64,000 nucleotides of DNA from Alsobacter sp045348435 (GCF_045348435.1 NZ_CP157484.1:4092001-4156000), one strand, 5' to 3'; shown: positions 28,164 through 37,266, counted from the stretch's first letter. The notes: generated by a model not told the origin, from the sequence alone. Program-made: numbers and translations.

Positions 28164-29435
28164 CTACCCCTCCTGCGACACGAACATTCCCTCGGCCCCG
28201 ATGCCGCTCTCCAGCATCAGCCTCGCGCGGGCGCGCAGCTTCTCGGTTTCGCTCTTCAGCTGCCCGCAGGCCGCCAGGATGTCGCGCCCGCGCGGCGTGC
28301 GGACCGGAGACGCGTAGCCGGCGCGGAAAACGACTTCCGAGAACGCCTCGATCTGCTCCCAGTCGGAGCACTCGTAGCGCGTTCCCGGCCAGGGATTGAA
28401 CGGGATCAGGTTGATCTTGGCCGGGATGCCCTTCAGCAGCCGGACCAGTTCGCGCGCGTCGGACAGGCTGTCGTTGACGCCCTTCAGCATCACATATTCG
28501 AAGGTGATCCGACGCGCATTGCTGAGCCCCGGATAAGTCCGGCAGGCCTCGAGCAGGTCGCGGATGGGGTACTTCTTGTTCAGCGGCACGAGCTCGTTGC
28601 GCAGGTCGTCTCGCACGGCGTGCAGCGAAATGGCCAGCATCGAGCCGATCTCGTCCCCGGCGCGCCCGATCATCGGGACGACGCCCGAGGTCGACAGCGT
28701 GATGCGTCGCTTGGAGAGCGACATGCCGTCGCCGTCGGAGACCACCTCCATGGCGTCGCGCACATTCTCGAAATTGTAGAGGGGCTCGCCCATGCCCATC
28801 AGGACGACGTTGCTGATCGCCCGCTCGGCGTCGGGGACGAGGCCGTCGGTCGGACGCACGCCGCCGGGCCAGTCGCCGATCCGGTCGCGCGCGACCATGA
28901 GTTGCGCCACGATCTCGGCTGATGTCAGGTTGCGGACGAGCTTCTGCGTGCCGGTGTGGCAGAACGTGCAGGTCAGCGTGCAGCCCACCTGGGAGGACAC
29001 GCAGAGCGTGCCGCGGTCCGATTCGGGAATGTAAACGGCCTCGATCTCGGCCCCGCGGTCATGCGGGCCGGTCGCCGGCATGCGCAACAGCCATTTGCGG
29101 GTGCCGTCGATGGAGACCTGTTCGGACACGATCTCCGGCCGCGCCAGCGTGAACCGTTCCGCCAAGGACGCGCGCAGGCCCTTGCCGACGCTCGACATGA
29201 CGTCGAAGTCCTGGACGCCGCGAAAATAGATCCAGTGCCAGAGCTGCCCGACCCGCATGCGGATCTCACGCTCGGGCACGCCGATGCTGGCCAGCGCCTC
29301 GGCCAGCTCCGCCCGGGTCGCCCCCGCGAGCGAGCGCTTCTGCGGAACGCCGGACGCGGCCGGCTGCGTCAGGGCGGACGGCCCCGGAGCCTGGGCGGGA
29401 TCGGGCCTGGCGATGTCGAGCGAGATGGCGGTCAT
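28164..29435 (-). CDS. rlmN: Dual-specificity RNA methyltransferase RlmN
   Basis: RlmN is a radical-SAM enzyme that methylates C2 of A2503 in 23S rRNA and A37 of some tRNAs. From the ATG at 29435 the 423-residue product has the cluster-binding CxxxCxxC motif in GCTLTCTFCHTGTQKLVRNL at about 150-165. NVVLMGMGEPLYNFENV follows at about 215. The second catalytic Cys lies in RGRDILAACGQLKSE near 390. The N-terminal 35 residues are Pro/Ala-rich and outside the family core. It lies downstream of the IalB-family gene on the same strand with a 156-bp gap. Confidence 0.96.
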   Translation of the reverse strand: MTAISLDIARPDPAQAPGPSALTQPAASGVPQKRSLAGATRAELAEALASIGVPEREIRMRVGQLWHWIYFRGVQDFDVMSSVGKGLRASLAERFTLARPEIVSEQVSIDGTRKWLLRMPATGPHDRGAEIEAVYIPESDRGTLCVSSQVGCTLTCTFCHTGTQKLVRNLTSAEIVAQLMVARDRIGDWPGGVRPTDGLVPDAERAISNVVLMGMGEPLYNFENVRDAMEVVSDGDGMSLSKRRITLSTSGVVPMIGRAGDEIGSMLAISLHAVRDDLRNELVPLNKKYPIRDLLEACRTYPGLSNARRITFEYVMLKGVNDSLSDARELVRLLKGIPAKINLIPFNPWPGTRYECSDWEQIEAFSEVVFRAGYASPVRTPRGRDILAACGQLKSETEKLRARARLMLESGIGAEGMFVSQEG

Positions 29436-29591
29436 GGATCCGGATTCCGGCGCGCCTGTGCGCGCACACACGAAAATCGGCGACCCGGCGCATGGCGCCG
29501 GGGCCGATCCACTATCACAGGAGAACGCGGAATCCTATGCGGGACCAAGATGGCCCCAATGCGGCGCCCGGATGGACGTCGCCCCGTGGCC

Positions 29592-30347
29592 TTACGGGCA
29601 TTCCTTGCGGACGCGGTCGAGCGCCTGCGTCAGCCCGCTCAGGACGTAGCGGTCGGTCGAGCTGTTGCCGCGCTTCGACTTCGCCTCGATGGTCAGCGTC
29701 TGGCCGCGGCGCATGGCCTCCACGAAGGCGCTGTCCTCGGCGGCGTTCTTCACCCAGGCGGCGTTGCCCTTGGTGACGAGCGCGAAGCTGTTGGCGCCGA
29801 TCACGGCCTTGCCGTCGCCGCCGTCCTGGGTGGCGAAGCCGAGCACCATGCTGACCTCGTTGCGCACCCCTTCGGCCGGTCGGTTGGCGATGAAGAGATA
29901 GCCCGGATCGCGGGTGAGGCTCTTGGGAAGGCGCTCCTTGGGCTGCGCCAGGGCGTAGCAGACCTTGCCCTTTCCGGTGCTGGAGGCGTACGCGCCCCAA
30001 TCGCCGAAGACTTCGAGCTGCACGGGCTGGCCGCCGCCCGGGGCGGCCGGCGCCTTCGCGCCGGGCTTGCCGGCCGCGGTGGTCTTGCCGGCTGCGGGCT
30101 TGGCCGCCGCGGACGCGGGCGCGCCAGGCTTGGCCGGAGCCGCTGCGGGCTTGGCCGCCGTCGAAGGCTTGGCCGTGGTCCCGGGCTTGGGCGCGGCGGC
30201 CGTCCCCGCCGGCTTCGCCGGCGCCGCCTTGGCGGGCGGCTTCGCCGGGGTCGCATCCTGGGCCCGGACGAAACCCGTCGACAGGGCCATGGACAGGGCC
30301 AGAATGGTGAGGACTGCGCCGGAGCGCGAAGGGGCGAGTCGAATCAT
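29592..30347 (-). CDS. Invasion-associated locus B (IalB) family periplasmic protein
   Basis: The 251-residue product has a signal peptide (about 1-29, ending FVRAQ). A Pro/Ala/Lys-rich low-complexity linker of roughly 75 residues follows. The IalB-like domain comes last (EVFGDWGAYASSTGKGKVCYALAQPKE, YLFIANRPAEGVRNEVSMVLGF, then WVKNAAEDSAFVEAMRRG). IalB was named from Bartonella, but the family is widespread in free-living Rhizobiales and should not be read as a virulence marker here. The precise function is unknown. It is divergent from the ECF sigma factor gene. Confidence 0.88.
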   Translation of the reverse strand: MIRLAPSRSGAVLTILALSMALSTGFVRAQDATPAKPPAKAAPAKPAGTAAAPKPGTTAKPSTAAKPAAAPAKPGAPASAAAKPAAGKTTAAGKPGAKAPAAPGGGQPVQLEVFGDWGAYASSTGKGKVCYALAQPKERLPKSLTRDPGYLFIANRPAEGVRNEVSMVLGFATQDGGDGKAVIGANSFALVTKGNAAWVKNAAEDSAFVEAMRRGQTLTIEAKSKRGNSSTDRYVLSGLTQALDRVRKECP

Positions 30348-30547
30348 GGCTCTAGTTTAACGCGGCTGCGCCTTTGCGCTAAGCCGTAGATTGCATCAGG
30401 TCCCGGCTCTCGCGCCAGGGGGCGTCGCGACGGACATGGTTTCGCGCGGCGCCAAGACATGCCAACATGCGGTACGGTCCCGAACGGGATCGGGCATGGC
30501 CGGTCTGCCGGGGGCGAGGCCTGCCGAGGAATTGCAGAGATATCGCG

Positions 30548-31114
30548 TTGAGCTCCCACGAAGAACTGGCCGCACTCGTGTCCGCCGTCGCACAACGGCA
30601 GGATCGGCAGGCCTTTGCGCGCCTGTTCGACCATTTCGCGCCCCGGCTGAACGCCTACCTATTGCGCCTCGGCGCCGAGTCCGGCCAGGCCGAGGAACTC
30701 ACCCAGGAGGTGATGGTCACGCTCTGGCGCAAGGCGGAGCAGTTCGACCCTGCCAAGTCCTCCGTCCCGACCTGGCTCTACCGCATCGCCCGGAACCGCC
30801 GCATCGACATGCTCCGGCGCGACCGGGTCGACTTCATGGACCCGCTCGAGGCCGATCTCGACATTCCCGACGACCCGCAGACCGACCGCATGCTGGACCT
30901 GCAGCAGCGCGAGGAGCGGTTGCGCCATGCCCTCGTGAGCCTGCCCCCGGAACAGCTCGATCTCGTCCGGCTGGCCTTCTATGACGGCCTGTCGCATAGC
31001 GAGATCGCCGAGAAGGTCCGGCTGCCGCTCGGCACCGTCAAGTCGCGCATCCGCCTCGCCTTCGGCCGGTTGCGCAAGCGGCTGGAGGCCGACGGCGTCG
31101 TGGAAGCCGGATGA
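30548..31114 (+). CDS. ECF-type RNA polymerase sigma factor
   Basis: The 188-residue product from a TTG start contains sigma region 2 (FARLFDHFAPRLNAYLLRLG, EELTQEVMVTLWRKAEQFD, WLYRIARNRRIDMLRR). Region 4 carries a helix-turn-helix (LPPEQLDLVRLAFYDGLSHSEIAEKVRLPLGTVKSRIRLAFGRLRKRL). No region 3 is present, as in ECF sigmas. An ATG at 30467 would add 27 residues unlike the family, so I prefer TTG 30548, though its ribosome binding site is weak. No anti-sigma gene lies beside it: the next gene is a quinone oxidoreductase and the upstream neighbour is divergent. Confidence 0.9.
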   Translation: MSSHEELAALVSAVAQRQDRQAFARLFDHFAPRLNAYLLRLGAESGQAEELTQEVMVTLWRKAEQFDPAKSSVPTWLYRIARNRRIDMLRRDRVDFMDPLEADLDIPDDPQTDRMLDLQQREERLRHALVSLPPEQLDLVRLAFYDGLSHSEIAEKVRLPLGTVKSRIRLAFGRLRKRLEADGVVEAG

Positions 31115-31162
31115 CCGCCGGCCGGCGCGCCCGTTGACCTGAGAACGCGAAGGAGCACCGCC

Positions 31163-32137
31163 ATGCGCACCGTCCTGTGCCGGGCCTTCGGCCCTCCCGA
31201 GAGCCTGACCGTCGAGGACCTGCCCGATCCGACGCCGGGGCCCGGGACCGTCCTGGTCGACGTCGCCTGCACGGCGTTGAACTTCTTCGACACGCTGATC
31301 ATCCAGAACCGTTATCAGGTCCGGCCCGAACTGCCCTTCTCGCCGGGGGCGGAGTTCGCGGGCCGCGTGGCCGCGCTGGGCGAAGGCGTCGAGGGGTTTC
31401 AGATCGGCCAGCGGGTGGCCGGCTATGTGGGCTACGGCGCCTGCCGGACCAAGGTGGTCGCCCCCGCGGGGCGGCTCATCCCTGTCCCGGACGGACTGCC
31501 GGACGAGGTCGCGGCCGGGCTGCTGGTCACCTACGGGACGTCGCTGCACGCGCTGCAGGACCGCGCCAGGCTGCAGCCGGGCGAGACCCTGGCGGTGCTG
31601 GGAGCGGCGGGCGGGGTCGGCCTCGCGGCCGTGGAGCTCGGCGCCATCCTGGGCGCCAAGGTCATCGCCTGCGCCTCCTCGGCGGACAAGCTCGCTCTGG
31701 CCCGCCAGCATGGCGCGGACGAGACGTTCGACTACTCGGCCGGCGACCTCAAGGAGGGCCTGAAGAGCCTGACCGGCGGCAAGGGAGTGGACGTCGTCTA
31801 CGACCCCGTGGGCGGCGACCTGTCCGAGCTCGCCTTGCGGGCGATCGCCTGGAAGGGCCGCTTCCTCGTGGTGGGCTTCGCGGCCGGAGACATTCCCCGC
31901 ATCCCGCTCAATCTCATGCTGCTGAAGGGCTGCGACGTGCAGGGGGTCTTCTGGGGCGCCTTCGCCGACAAGGAGCCGGCCCGCAACGCCGCCAACATCC
32001 GCCAGATCTTCGCCTGGGCGGCCGAGGGCCGCCTCAAGGCTCACGCCTCGACTATCCTTCCCCTCGACCAGACCGCGCAGGCGATCCGGCTCCTCGCCGA
32101 TCGCAAGGCGACCGGCAAGGTGCTCGTCAGGATGTGA
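31163..32137 (+). CDS. NADPH:quinone oxidoreductase family protein (zinc-free MDR)
   Basis: The 324-residue medium-chain dehydrogenase/reductase lacks the structural-zinc cysteines. It has the quinone-oxidoreductase pattern: ALNFFDTLIIQNRYQ near residue 37, the Rossmann motif GAAGGVGLAAVELGAILGAKVIA at about 150-172, and QHGADETFDYS. It is probably an NADPH-dependent reductase of quinones or enones. AAGGAG lies 6 bases before the ATG. It follows the ECF sigma gene by 48 bp and could be in the same transcript. The substrate is unknown. Confidence 0.9.
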   Translation: MRTVLCRAFGPPESLTVEDLPDPTPGPGTVLVDVACTALNFFDTLIIQNRYQVRPELPFSPGAEFAGRVAALGEGVEGFQIGQRVAGYVGYGACRTKVVAPAGRLIPVPDGLPDEVAAGLLVTYGTSLHALQDRARLQPGETLAVLGAAGGVGLAAVELGAILGAKVIACASSADKLALARQHGADETFDYSAGDLKEGLKSLTGGKGVDVVYDPVGGDLSELALRAIAWKGRFLVVGFAAGDIPRIPLNLMLLKGCDVQGVFWGAFADKEPARNAANIRQIFAWAAEGRLKAHASTILPLDQTAQAIRLLADRKATGKVLVRM

Positions 32138-32143
32138 CGAGGC

Positions 32144-32539
32144 TCAGGCCCCGAGGTCCGACTGCAGCGCGGCCTTCGCCTTCTCGCGATGCTCGGGCTT
32201 GATGGCGCGCGAGACGCTGGCGATCGCCGTGGCGATGACGGCGGCGTCGTCCGTGAAGCCGATCAGGGGCATGAAGTCCGGCAGCACGTCGAACGGCATG
32301 ACGAAATAGGCCAGCGCGCCGACCAGGATCAGCTTGACCCGGCGCTCGGTGGACGGGTCCAGAGCGCAGTAATAGGCGGCCAGCACGTCCTCGGCGAACG
32401 GGATGGTCTTGCCCACGCGCTTCAGCAGCCGCCATGCGTCGGCGAACACGCGCTTCTCGTCGCGGGCCGCGCGCCGGATCGCATCCATCTCGGCCTGGCT
32501 GAGCTTGCGGCCCAGGAGTTCGTCGGACGACTGCGTCAT
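32144..32539 (-). CDS. YkvA family protein (DUF1232)
   Basis: The 131-residue product contains the DUF1232 core RRVKLILVGALAYFVMPFDVLPDFMPLIGFTDDAAVIATAI, a short amphipathic/membrane element. A conserved helical N-terminus precedes it (WRLLKRVGKTIPFAEDVLAAYYCALDP). GGAGGAG lies ahead of the ATG. It converges on the quinone oxidoreductase with a 6-bp gap. The family has no established biochemical activity. Confidence 0.88.
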   Translation of the reverse strand: MTQSSDELLGRKLSQAEMDAIRRAARDEKRVFADAWRLLKRVGKTIPFAEDVLAAYYCALDPSTERRVKLILVGALAYFVMPFDVLPDFMPLIGFTDDAAVIATAIASVSRAIKPEHREKAKAALQSDLGA

Positions 32540-32714
32540 GGTCTCCTCCGTCGGCGCGGCGGGATCGTCGCGCGCAACGTTCCGAGAGATGGTCCCGGGC
32601 GCCCCCGCTTGCAAGCAGCGGAGGCTTGGCGGGTCGCTCCCCCCGCGCCGATCCGGGCTTCCCCGCCCGCGGAGGATGCGGCTAGATAGGGGCGGAAACG
32701 CCAGGGAGCACGCC

Positions 32715-33500
32715 ATGAGGATCGACGCCGCCATCGCCGCCATCGTGACGGGCGGAGCATCCGGGCTGGGCGAGGCCACCGCCCGCATGCTGGCCGCGCA
32801 GGGCGCCCGGGTGGCGATCTTCGACATGAACGAGGCGCGTGGGCCGGCCGTCGCAGCCGAGATCGGCGGCGTGTTCTGCCCGGCGGACGTCTCCGACGAG
32901 GCGTCCGTCGACGCCGCGCTCCAGAAGGCCCGCGCGGCGCACGGGGTGGAGCGCATCCTGGTCAACTGCGCGGGCGTGGCGCCGGGCAAGCGCACGGTCT
33001 CGCGCAAGCGCGATACGGGCGAGTTCGTCGCCCACGACCTCGCCACCTTCGCCCGCACGCTGGCCATCAACCTGGCCGGCACCTTCCAGATGATCGCCAA
33101 GTGCTCCGCCGCCATGGCCGGGCTGGACCCCGTGACGCCGGACGGCGGACGCGGCGTCATCGTCTGCACCGCGTCCGTGGCGGCCGAGGACGGGCAGATC
33201 GGGCAGGCGGCCTACTCGGCCTCCAAAGGGGGCGTGGTCGGCATGACGCTCCCGATTGCGCGCGACCTCGCCGGCCATGGGATCCGGGTGATGACGATCA
33301 TGCCGGGGCTGTTCCAGACGCCGATGTTCGAGAGCGTGCCGGACGACATCCGCGCCTCGCTGGAGGCCGGCATCCCCTTCCCGTCCAGGCTCGGGCGGCC
33401 GGAGGAATACGCCGCGCTGGTGCGCGCCATCGTCGAGAACGACATGCTGAACGGCACGGCCATCCGGCTCGACGGCGCGCTGCGCATGCAGCCCAAATAG
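32715..33500 (+). CDS. Short-chain dehydrogenase/reductase (3-hydroxyacyl-CoA dehydrogenase type 2-like)
   Basis: From the ATG at 32715 the 261-residue SDR has the cofactor motif TGGASGLGEATARML at about 12-26, the NCAG motif, the catalytic Ser in CTASVAAEDGQIGQ, and the YSASK catalytic Tyr/Lys at about 165-169. LFQTPMFESVPDDIRASLEAGIPFPSRLGRPEEYA resembles the human type-2 3-hydroxyacyl-CoA dehydrogenase (HSD17B10) subgroup. NAD is likely, given the Asp after the second strand (FDMNEA). It may act in branched or short-chain fatty acid breakdown. GGGAGCA precedes the start. Confidence 0.9.
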   Translation: MRIDAAIAAIVTGGASGLGEATARMLAAQGARVAIFDMNEARGPAVAAEIGGVFCPADVSDEASVDAALQKARAAHGVERILVNCAGVAPGKRTVSRKRDTGEFVAHDLATFARTLAINLAGTFQMIAKCSAAMAGLDPVTPDGGRGVIVCTASVAAEDGQIGQAAYSASKGGVVGMTLPIARDLAGHGIRVMTIMPGLFQTPMFESVPDDIRASLEAGIPFPSRLGRPEEYAALVRAIVENDMLNGTAIRLDGALRMQPK

Positions 33501-33506
33501 GCCCCG

Positions 33507-33800
33507 TCAGCGTCCGGCGAGGCGGTCCATCGCCTGGGCGAGCCGGACATCGAGCTCGGTCAGCCCCCCGGCGTCATGCGTGGCGAGCGTCACGTCCACG
33601 GTCTTGTAGACGTTGGACCACTCCGGATGGTGGTCCATGCGCTCCGCCACGAGGGCGCAGCGGGTCATGAACCCGAACGCCTCGTTGAAGTCCCGGAAGA
33701 CGAAGGTCTTGCGGATCGCCTCGCGGCCGTCGACCAGCGCCCAGCCGGTCAGGCGCTCCAGCGCCTGCGTCCGTTCCGTCTCGCTCAAGCGCGTCGCCAT
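33507..33800 (-). CDS. phhB: 4a-hydroxytetrahydrobiopterin dehydratase (pterin carbinolamine dehydratase)
   Basis: The 97-residue product carries the PCD/DCoH signature FNEAFGFMTRCALVAERMDHHPEWSNVYKTVDVTLATHDAGGLTELD (positions about 38-84), with the catalytic histidines in DHHPEW and THD. It regenerates pterin cofactor after aromatic hydroxylation. No phenylalanine hydroxylase gene is nearby. The start at 33800 follows GGGAGA. It converges with the SDR gene across 6 bp. Confidence 0.95.
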   Translation of the reverse strand: MATRLSETERTQALERLTGWALVDGREAIRKTFVFRDFNEAFGFMTRCALVAERMDHHPEWSNVYKTVDVTLATHDAGGLTELDVRLAQAMDRLAGR

Positions 33801-33859
33801 GGCGTTCTCCCGTGCTCCGGCGTTCATACGCCATCACGACGCCGGGACGAAATCCCCGA

Positions 33860-34393
33860 TCAGCCCAGCGGGTAGGCGGCCTCCACGATATAGGGCCCGC
33901 CTCCCGTGGAGGCCCTGGAGGAGAACAGCACGAAGCGGTCCGCCTTGAAGCTTCGCGACGGAACGTGCCCCTGCCCGGCCAGGAAGTCGGCGACGTGCCA
34001 GGGAGTAGTGTCGCGCAGCCGCGCCAGAGTGACATGCGGCGTGAATTTGCGCTTTTCGGGCGGCAGTCCGGCCCGCCGGACGATGCGCTCCTGCTCGGCC
34101 TGCAATTCGATGAGCGCCTGGTCGGGCTTGATCCTCGCCACCAGCGCCCGCGGCTTGTCGCCTCCGAAGGTCGTCAGCCCGTCGATGGTGAGCGTCAGCG
34201 GCCGCCGCCGGACGCCCGCCAGCATGTGGTAGACGTCGCGGGCGTAGTGCTCGTCGATGTCGCCCATGAAGCGCAGCGTGACGTGGTAGTTCTCGACGTC
34301 GATCCATCGCGCGCCGACCAGCCCGCCCCGAAGGCTCGAAAGGGAGGTGGCGATATCGGGCGGGACCTCGAGACCAGTGAAGAGACGCGGCAT
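33860..34393 (-). CDS. thpR: RNA 2',3'-cyclic phosphodiesterase ThpR
   Basis: This 2H-phosphoesterase hydrolyses 2',3'-cyclic phosphate ends of RNA. The 177-residue protein has the two defining H-x-T-x motifs, HVTL at 37-40 and HVTL at 120-123, and the N-terminus LFTGLEVPPDIATSL. The size is normal. It lies upstream of phhB on the same strand with a 59-bp gap, so the pair may be co-transcribed. The 194-bp region on its other side shows no gene. Confidence 0.93.
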   Translation of the reverse strand: MPRLFTGLEVPPDIATSLSSLRGGLVGARWIDVENYHVTLRFMGDIDEHYARDVYHMLAGVRRRPLTLTIDGLTTFGGDKPRALVARIKPDQALIELQAEQERIVRRAGLPPEKRKFTPHVTLARLRDTTPWHVADFLAGQGHVPSRSFKADRFVLFSSRASTGGGPYIVEAAYPLG

Positions 34394-34587
34394 CCTGCCC
34401 TCCCCTCTGAGGCCCGGAGCGCTCGCCCGGGCCGTCTATCGTAACGGTCACGGGCGGACTGGACCGTGCTCGTCGCGGAGCGCGCCCGACGGCTCCGCCC
34501 CTGCAGAATGGTGGAGCCGGTCGTGATTCTCAATCGGCCCGCAGCGGACAATCGCGTCGGCCCCACGCGGGTTTCAACAACCCGCCG

Positions 34588-35637
34588 TCAGGGACACGGA
34601 TTCTGGTGGATCTGGTGGATGGCGTCGATGGCGGCCTCCAGCTCCGGCGCGAGCTTCACCTGCGCCGACGCGATGTCGGTCTTCAGCTGGTCCATCGAGG
34701 TCGCCCCGATGATGTTGGAGGCCAGGAACGGCCGCGCATTGACGAAGGCGAGCGCCATCTGCGCCGGATCCATGCTCCAGTCCCGCGCCAAGGCCACGTA
34801 GCGCGAGATGGCCTCCTCGGCGCCGGGCTTCTGGTAGCGCTGCCCGCGGTTGAACAGCGTGGTCCGCGTCCCGGCCGGGCGGGCGCCGTGCAGGTACTTG
34901 CCCGTCAGGAAGCCCTGGGCCAGCGGCGAATAGGCCAGCAGGCCCACCTGCTCGCGCATCGAGATCTCCGCCAGCGCCACCTCATAGGTGCGGTTCAGGA
35001 GGTTGTAGGCGTTCTGCACCGAGGCCACGCGCGGCAGTCCCCGCGCGTCGGAGGCCTGCAGGAACTTCATTGTCCCCCAGGCGCTCTCGTTCGAGAGGCC
35101 GACGTGACGCACCTTTCCGGCCTTCACGAAGTCGCCCAGCACCGCGAGGACCTCCTCGATCGGGTTCTCGGGACCGGCGAAATCAGCCTGGCGGTACACG
35201 GTGGGGTTGGATCCCCACGGCATCGGACGGTCCGGCCAGTGCAGCTGGTAGAGGTCGATATAGTCGGTCTGGAGCCGCTTCAGGCTCTTGTCGAGAGCCT
35301 CGGTCATCTGCGCCCGGTTGAGCTCGCCGGGGATCCGCCCGTCCCGGAACCAGTCCATCTCGCTGCGGCCGATGACCTTGGTGGCCAGGATCACCTTGTC
35401 GCGCGTCTTGCGGGAGGCGAACCAGCTGCCGACGATGCGCTCGGTGGAGCCCTGCGTCTCGGCCCGCGGCGGGATGGAGTAGAGCTCGGCGGTGTCGAAG
35501 AAGTTCACGCCCTGGTCCAGGGCGTAGTCCATCTGCTCGTGCCCTTCGGCCTCGGTGTTTTGCTGGCCCCACGTCATGGTGCCAAGACAGATGAGGCTGA
35601 CCTTCAGGCCGGTGCGGCCGAGGGGACGCTTTTCCAT
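34588..35637 (-). CDS. Aldo/keto reductase (Tas-like)
   Basis: The 349-residue TIM-barrel oxidoreductase has the AKR N-terminus MEKRPLGRTGLKVSLICLGTMTWGQQNTEAE. The catalytic tetrad region follows: Asp/Tyr in FFDTAELYSIPP, Lys in ILATKVIG, and His in LYQLHWPDRPMPWG. A C-terminal NADPH-binding stretch is present (NIIGATSMDQLKTDI). Similarity is greatest to the Tas subgroup; the substrate is unknown. The start at 35637 follows GAGAG. It lies downstream of the tesA-like gene on the same strand. Confidence 0.92.
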   Translation of the reverse strand: MEKRPLGRTGLKVSLICLGTMTWGQQNTEAEGHEQMDYALDQGVNFFDTAELYSIPPRAETQGSTERIVGSWFASRKTRDKVILATKVIGRSEMDWFRDGRIPGELNRAQMTEALDKSLKRLQTDYIDLYQLHWPDRPMPWGSNPTVYRQADFAGPENPIEEVLAVLGDFVKAGKVRHVGLSNESAWGTMKFLQASDARGLPRVASVQNAYNLLNRTYEVALAEISMREQVGLLAYSPLAQGFLTGKYLHGARPAGTRTTLFNRGQRYQKPGAEEAISRYVALARDWSMDPAQMALAFVNARPFLASNIIGATSMDQLKTDIASAQVKLAPELEAAIDAIHQIHQNPCP

Positions 35638-35760
35638 GTCGCTCTCCGATAGGCGCGGCCCGCCGCGAGGGCCGGCCGGAACAGGCCCGGCTTGAAGCAC
35701 GGAACGCGCCCGCGCGCCACCCGCTCGACGCGGGCGCGCCATGCCGCATAGGGAACAGGC

Positions 35761-36438
35761 TTAGGAGGCGCTGGGCTTCAGGCCCGCCAGGAAGGCCGTC
35801 ACGCTGGGCAGGATGCGCGACACGATCACCTTGACGCCCTCGGGGGTGGGATGGAGGCCGTCCTTCAGGTTCAGCTTGGGGTCGCCCGCAATCCCGTCGA
35901 GGAAAAAGGGATAGAACGCCGCCCCGTGCTTGGCGGCGAGCTGGGGAAACACGCCGTCGAACGCCTGGATGTACTCGGCGCCCATGTTGCGCGGCGCATA
36001 CATGCCGGCCATCAGCACCGGCACGCCCCGGGCCTTCAGGCGCGCGAGGATCTCGTCCAGCGCCTTGAGGGTGACCGACGGGTCGATCCCGCGCAGCGCG
36101 TCATTAGCGCCCAGCTCCAGGATCACCGCGTCGGTGCCGTCGGGGACCGACCAGTCCAGCCGGGCCAGCCCCTGCGAGGCGGTGTCGCCCGAGACCCCCG
36201 CATTGGCGACCTCCACGTCGAGGCCGTTGGCGCGCAGGGCCTTCTCGAGCTGGGCCGGGAAGGCGGCGTCGCCCGGCAGCATGTAGCCGGCCGTGAGGCT
36301 GTCGCCGAGCGCGACGACCCGCAAGGTGCGGGCCTGGACGGCCGCGCCGGAGAGCAGAAAGGCCATGGCGAATCCCAGCGCCGCGGCCACGATCCGCCAG
36401 GCCGCGCTGGGACGAAACGCCCCGCCCGGCTGGCGCAT
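35761..36438 (-). CDS. tesA: Periplasmic GDSL arylesterase / lysophospholipase (TesA-like)
   Basis: The 225-residue product has a signal peptide (about 1-36, ending AVQA). The SGNH-hydrolase blocks follow: block I VVALGDSLTAGYML with nucleophile Ser47, an Asn-containing GANDAL block, and DGLHPTPEG with the Asp193/His196 pair. TesA-type enzymes hydrolyse acyl-thioesters and lysophospholipids in the periplasm. It is divergent from the YbbA/YbbP-type exporter genes, a gene order conserved in many proteobacteria. The start is placed at the Met preceding the signal peptide. Confidence 0.93.
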   Translation of the reverse strand: MRQPGGAFRPSAAWRIVAAALGFAMAFLLSGAAVQARTLRVVALGDSLTAGYMLPGDAAFPAQLEKALRANGLDVEVANAGVSGDTASQGLARLDWSVPDGTDAVILELGANDALRGIDPSVTLKALDEILARLKARGVPVLMAGMYAPRNMGAEYIQAFDGVFPQLAAKHGAAFYPFFLDGIAGDPKLNLKDGLHPTPEGVKVIVSRILPSVTAFLAGLKPSAS

Positions 36439-36564
36439 GCGGGCCGAACGCCCATATTGGGGTACGGTCGAAGATGATGACGGTTTCGCCGCGGCGTCGG
36501 CGGTCATCGGCGATCGGGCCATGTGGACATCATTCATGGCCGTGACATCGGCACGGGCGGCGAC

Positions 36565-37266
36565 ATGGTCAAGGCGATCGAACTCGAAAATGTGGATCTC
36601 AGCCTGGGGCGCGGCGCCGCCAGGGTGCACATCCTGCGCGGCGTCTCGCTCGCGGTGGAGCAGGGCGAGGCCGTGGGGCTGGTGGGCCCGTCCGGCTCGG
36701 GCAAGTCGACGCTGCTCATGGTGATGGCCGGCCTGGAGCGCCAGGACGCCGGCGTGGTGCGCATCGACGGGCAGGATCTCGGGCCCCTGGACGAGGACGC
36801 GCTGGCGCGGTTCCGTGGCCGGCGCGTCGGCATCGTGTTCCAGTCCTTCCACCTGCTTCCGACCATGACGGCGCTGGAGAACGTCGCGGTCCCGCTCGAA
36901 CTCTCGGGCGCGCCGGACGCGTTCGAGCGGGCCGAGGCCGAGCTGCAGCAGGTGGGCCTCGGCCACCGGCTCGCCCATTACCCGGCGGAGCTCTCCGGCG
37001 GCGAGCAGCAGCGCGTCGCGCTCGCACGGGCGCTGGCCCCGAACCCCGCCATCCTGGTGGCCGACGAGCCGACCGGCAATCTCGACGAAACCACCGGCGC
37101 GCAGATCGTCGACCTGCTGTTCCGCATGAAGCGCGAGCGCGGGGCCACGCTGGTGCTCGTCACCCATGATCCCGGCCTCGCCCGCCAGTGCGACCGCACC
37201 ATCGCGCTCCGCTCCGGGGCCATCGACGCCGAGCGCTCGGCCGCCCTCACCGCCGGCCGGGCCTGA
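36565..37266 (+). CDS. ABC transporter ATP-binding protein (YbbA/LolD-like)
   Basis: From the ATG at 36565 the 233-residue ATPase has Walker A VGPSGSGKSTLLMVMAGLE (about 38-56), Q-loop FQSFHLLPTMTALENV, signature LSGGEQQRVALARAL, Walker B ILVADEPTGNLD and the H-loop THDPGL. It is a MacB/LolD-type exporter ATPase. A GTG at 36523 is an alternative start; neither has a strong ribosome binding site. Its partner permease starts 2 bp after its stop. Together with tesA the set resembles the E. coli tesA-ybbA-ybbP locus, whose exact substrate is unknown. Confidence 0.93.
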   Translation: MVKAIELENVDLSLGRGAARVHILRGVSLAVEQGEAVGLVGPSGSGKSTLLMVMAGLERQDAGVVRIDGQDLGPLDEDALARFRGRRVGIVFQSFHLLPTMTALENVAVPLELSGAPDAFERAEAELQQVGLGHRLAHYPAELSGGEQQRVALARALAPNPAILVADEPTGNLDETTGAQIVDLLFRMKRERGATLVLVTHDPGLARQCDRTIALRSGAIDAERSAALTAGRA

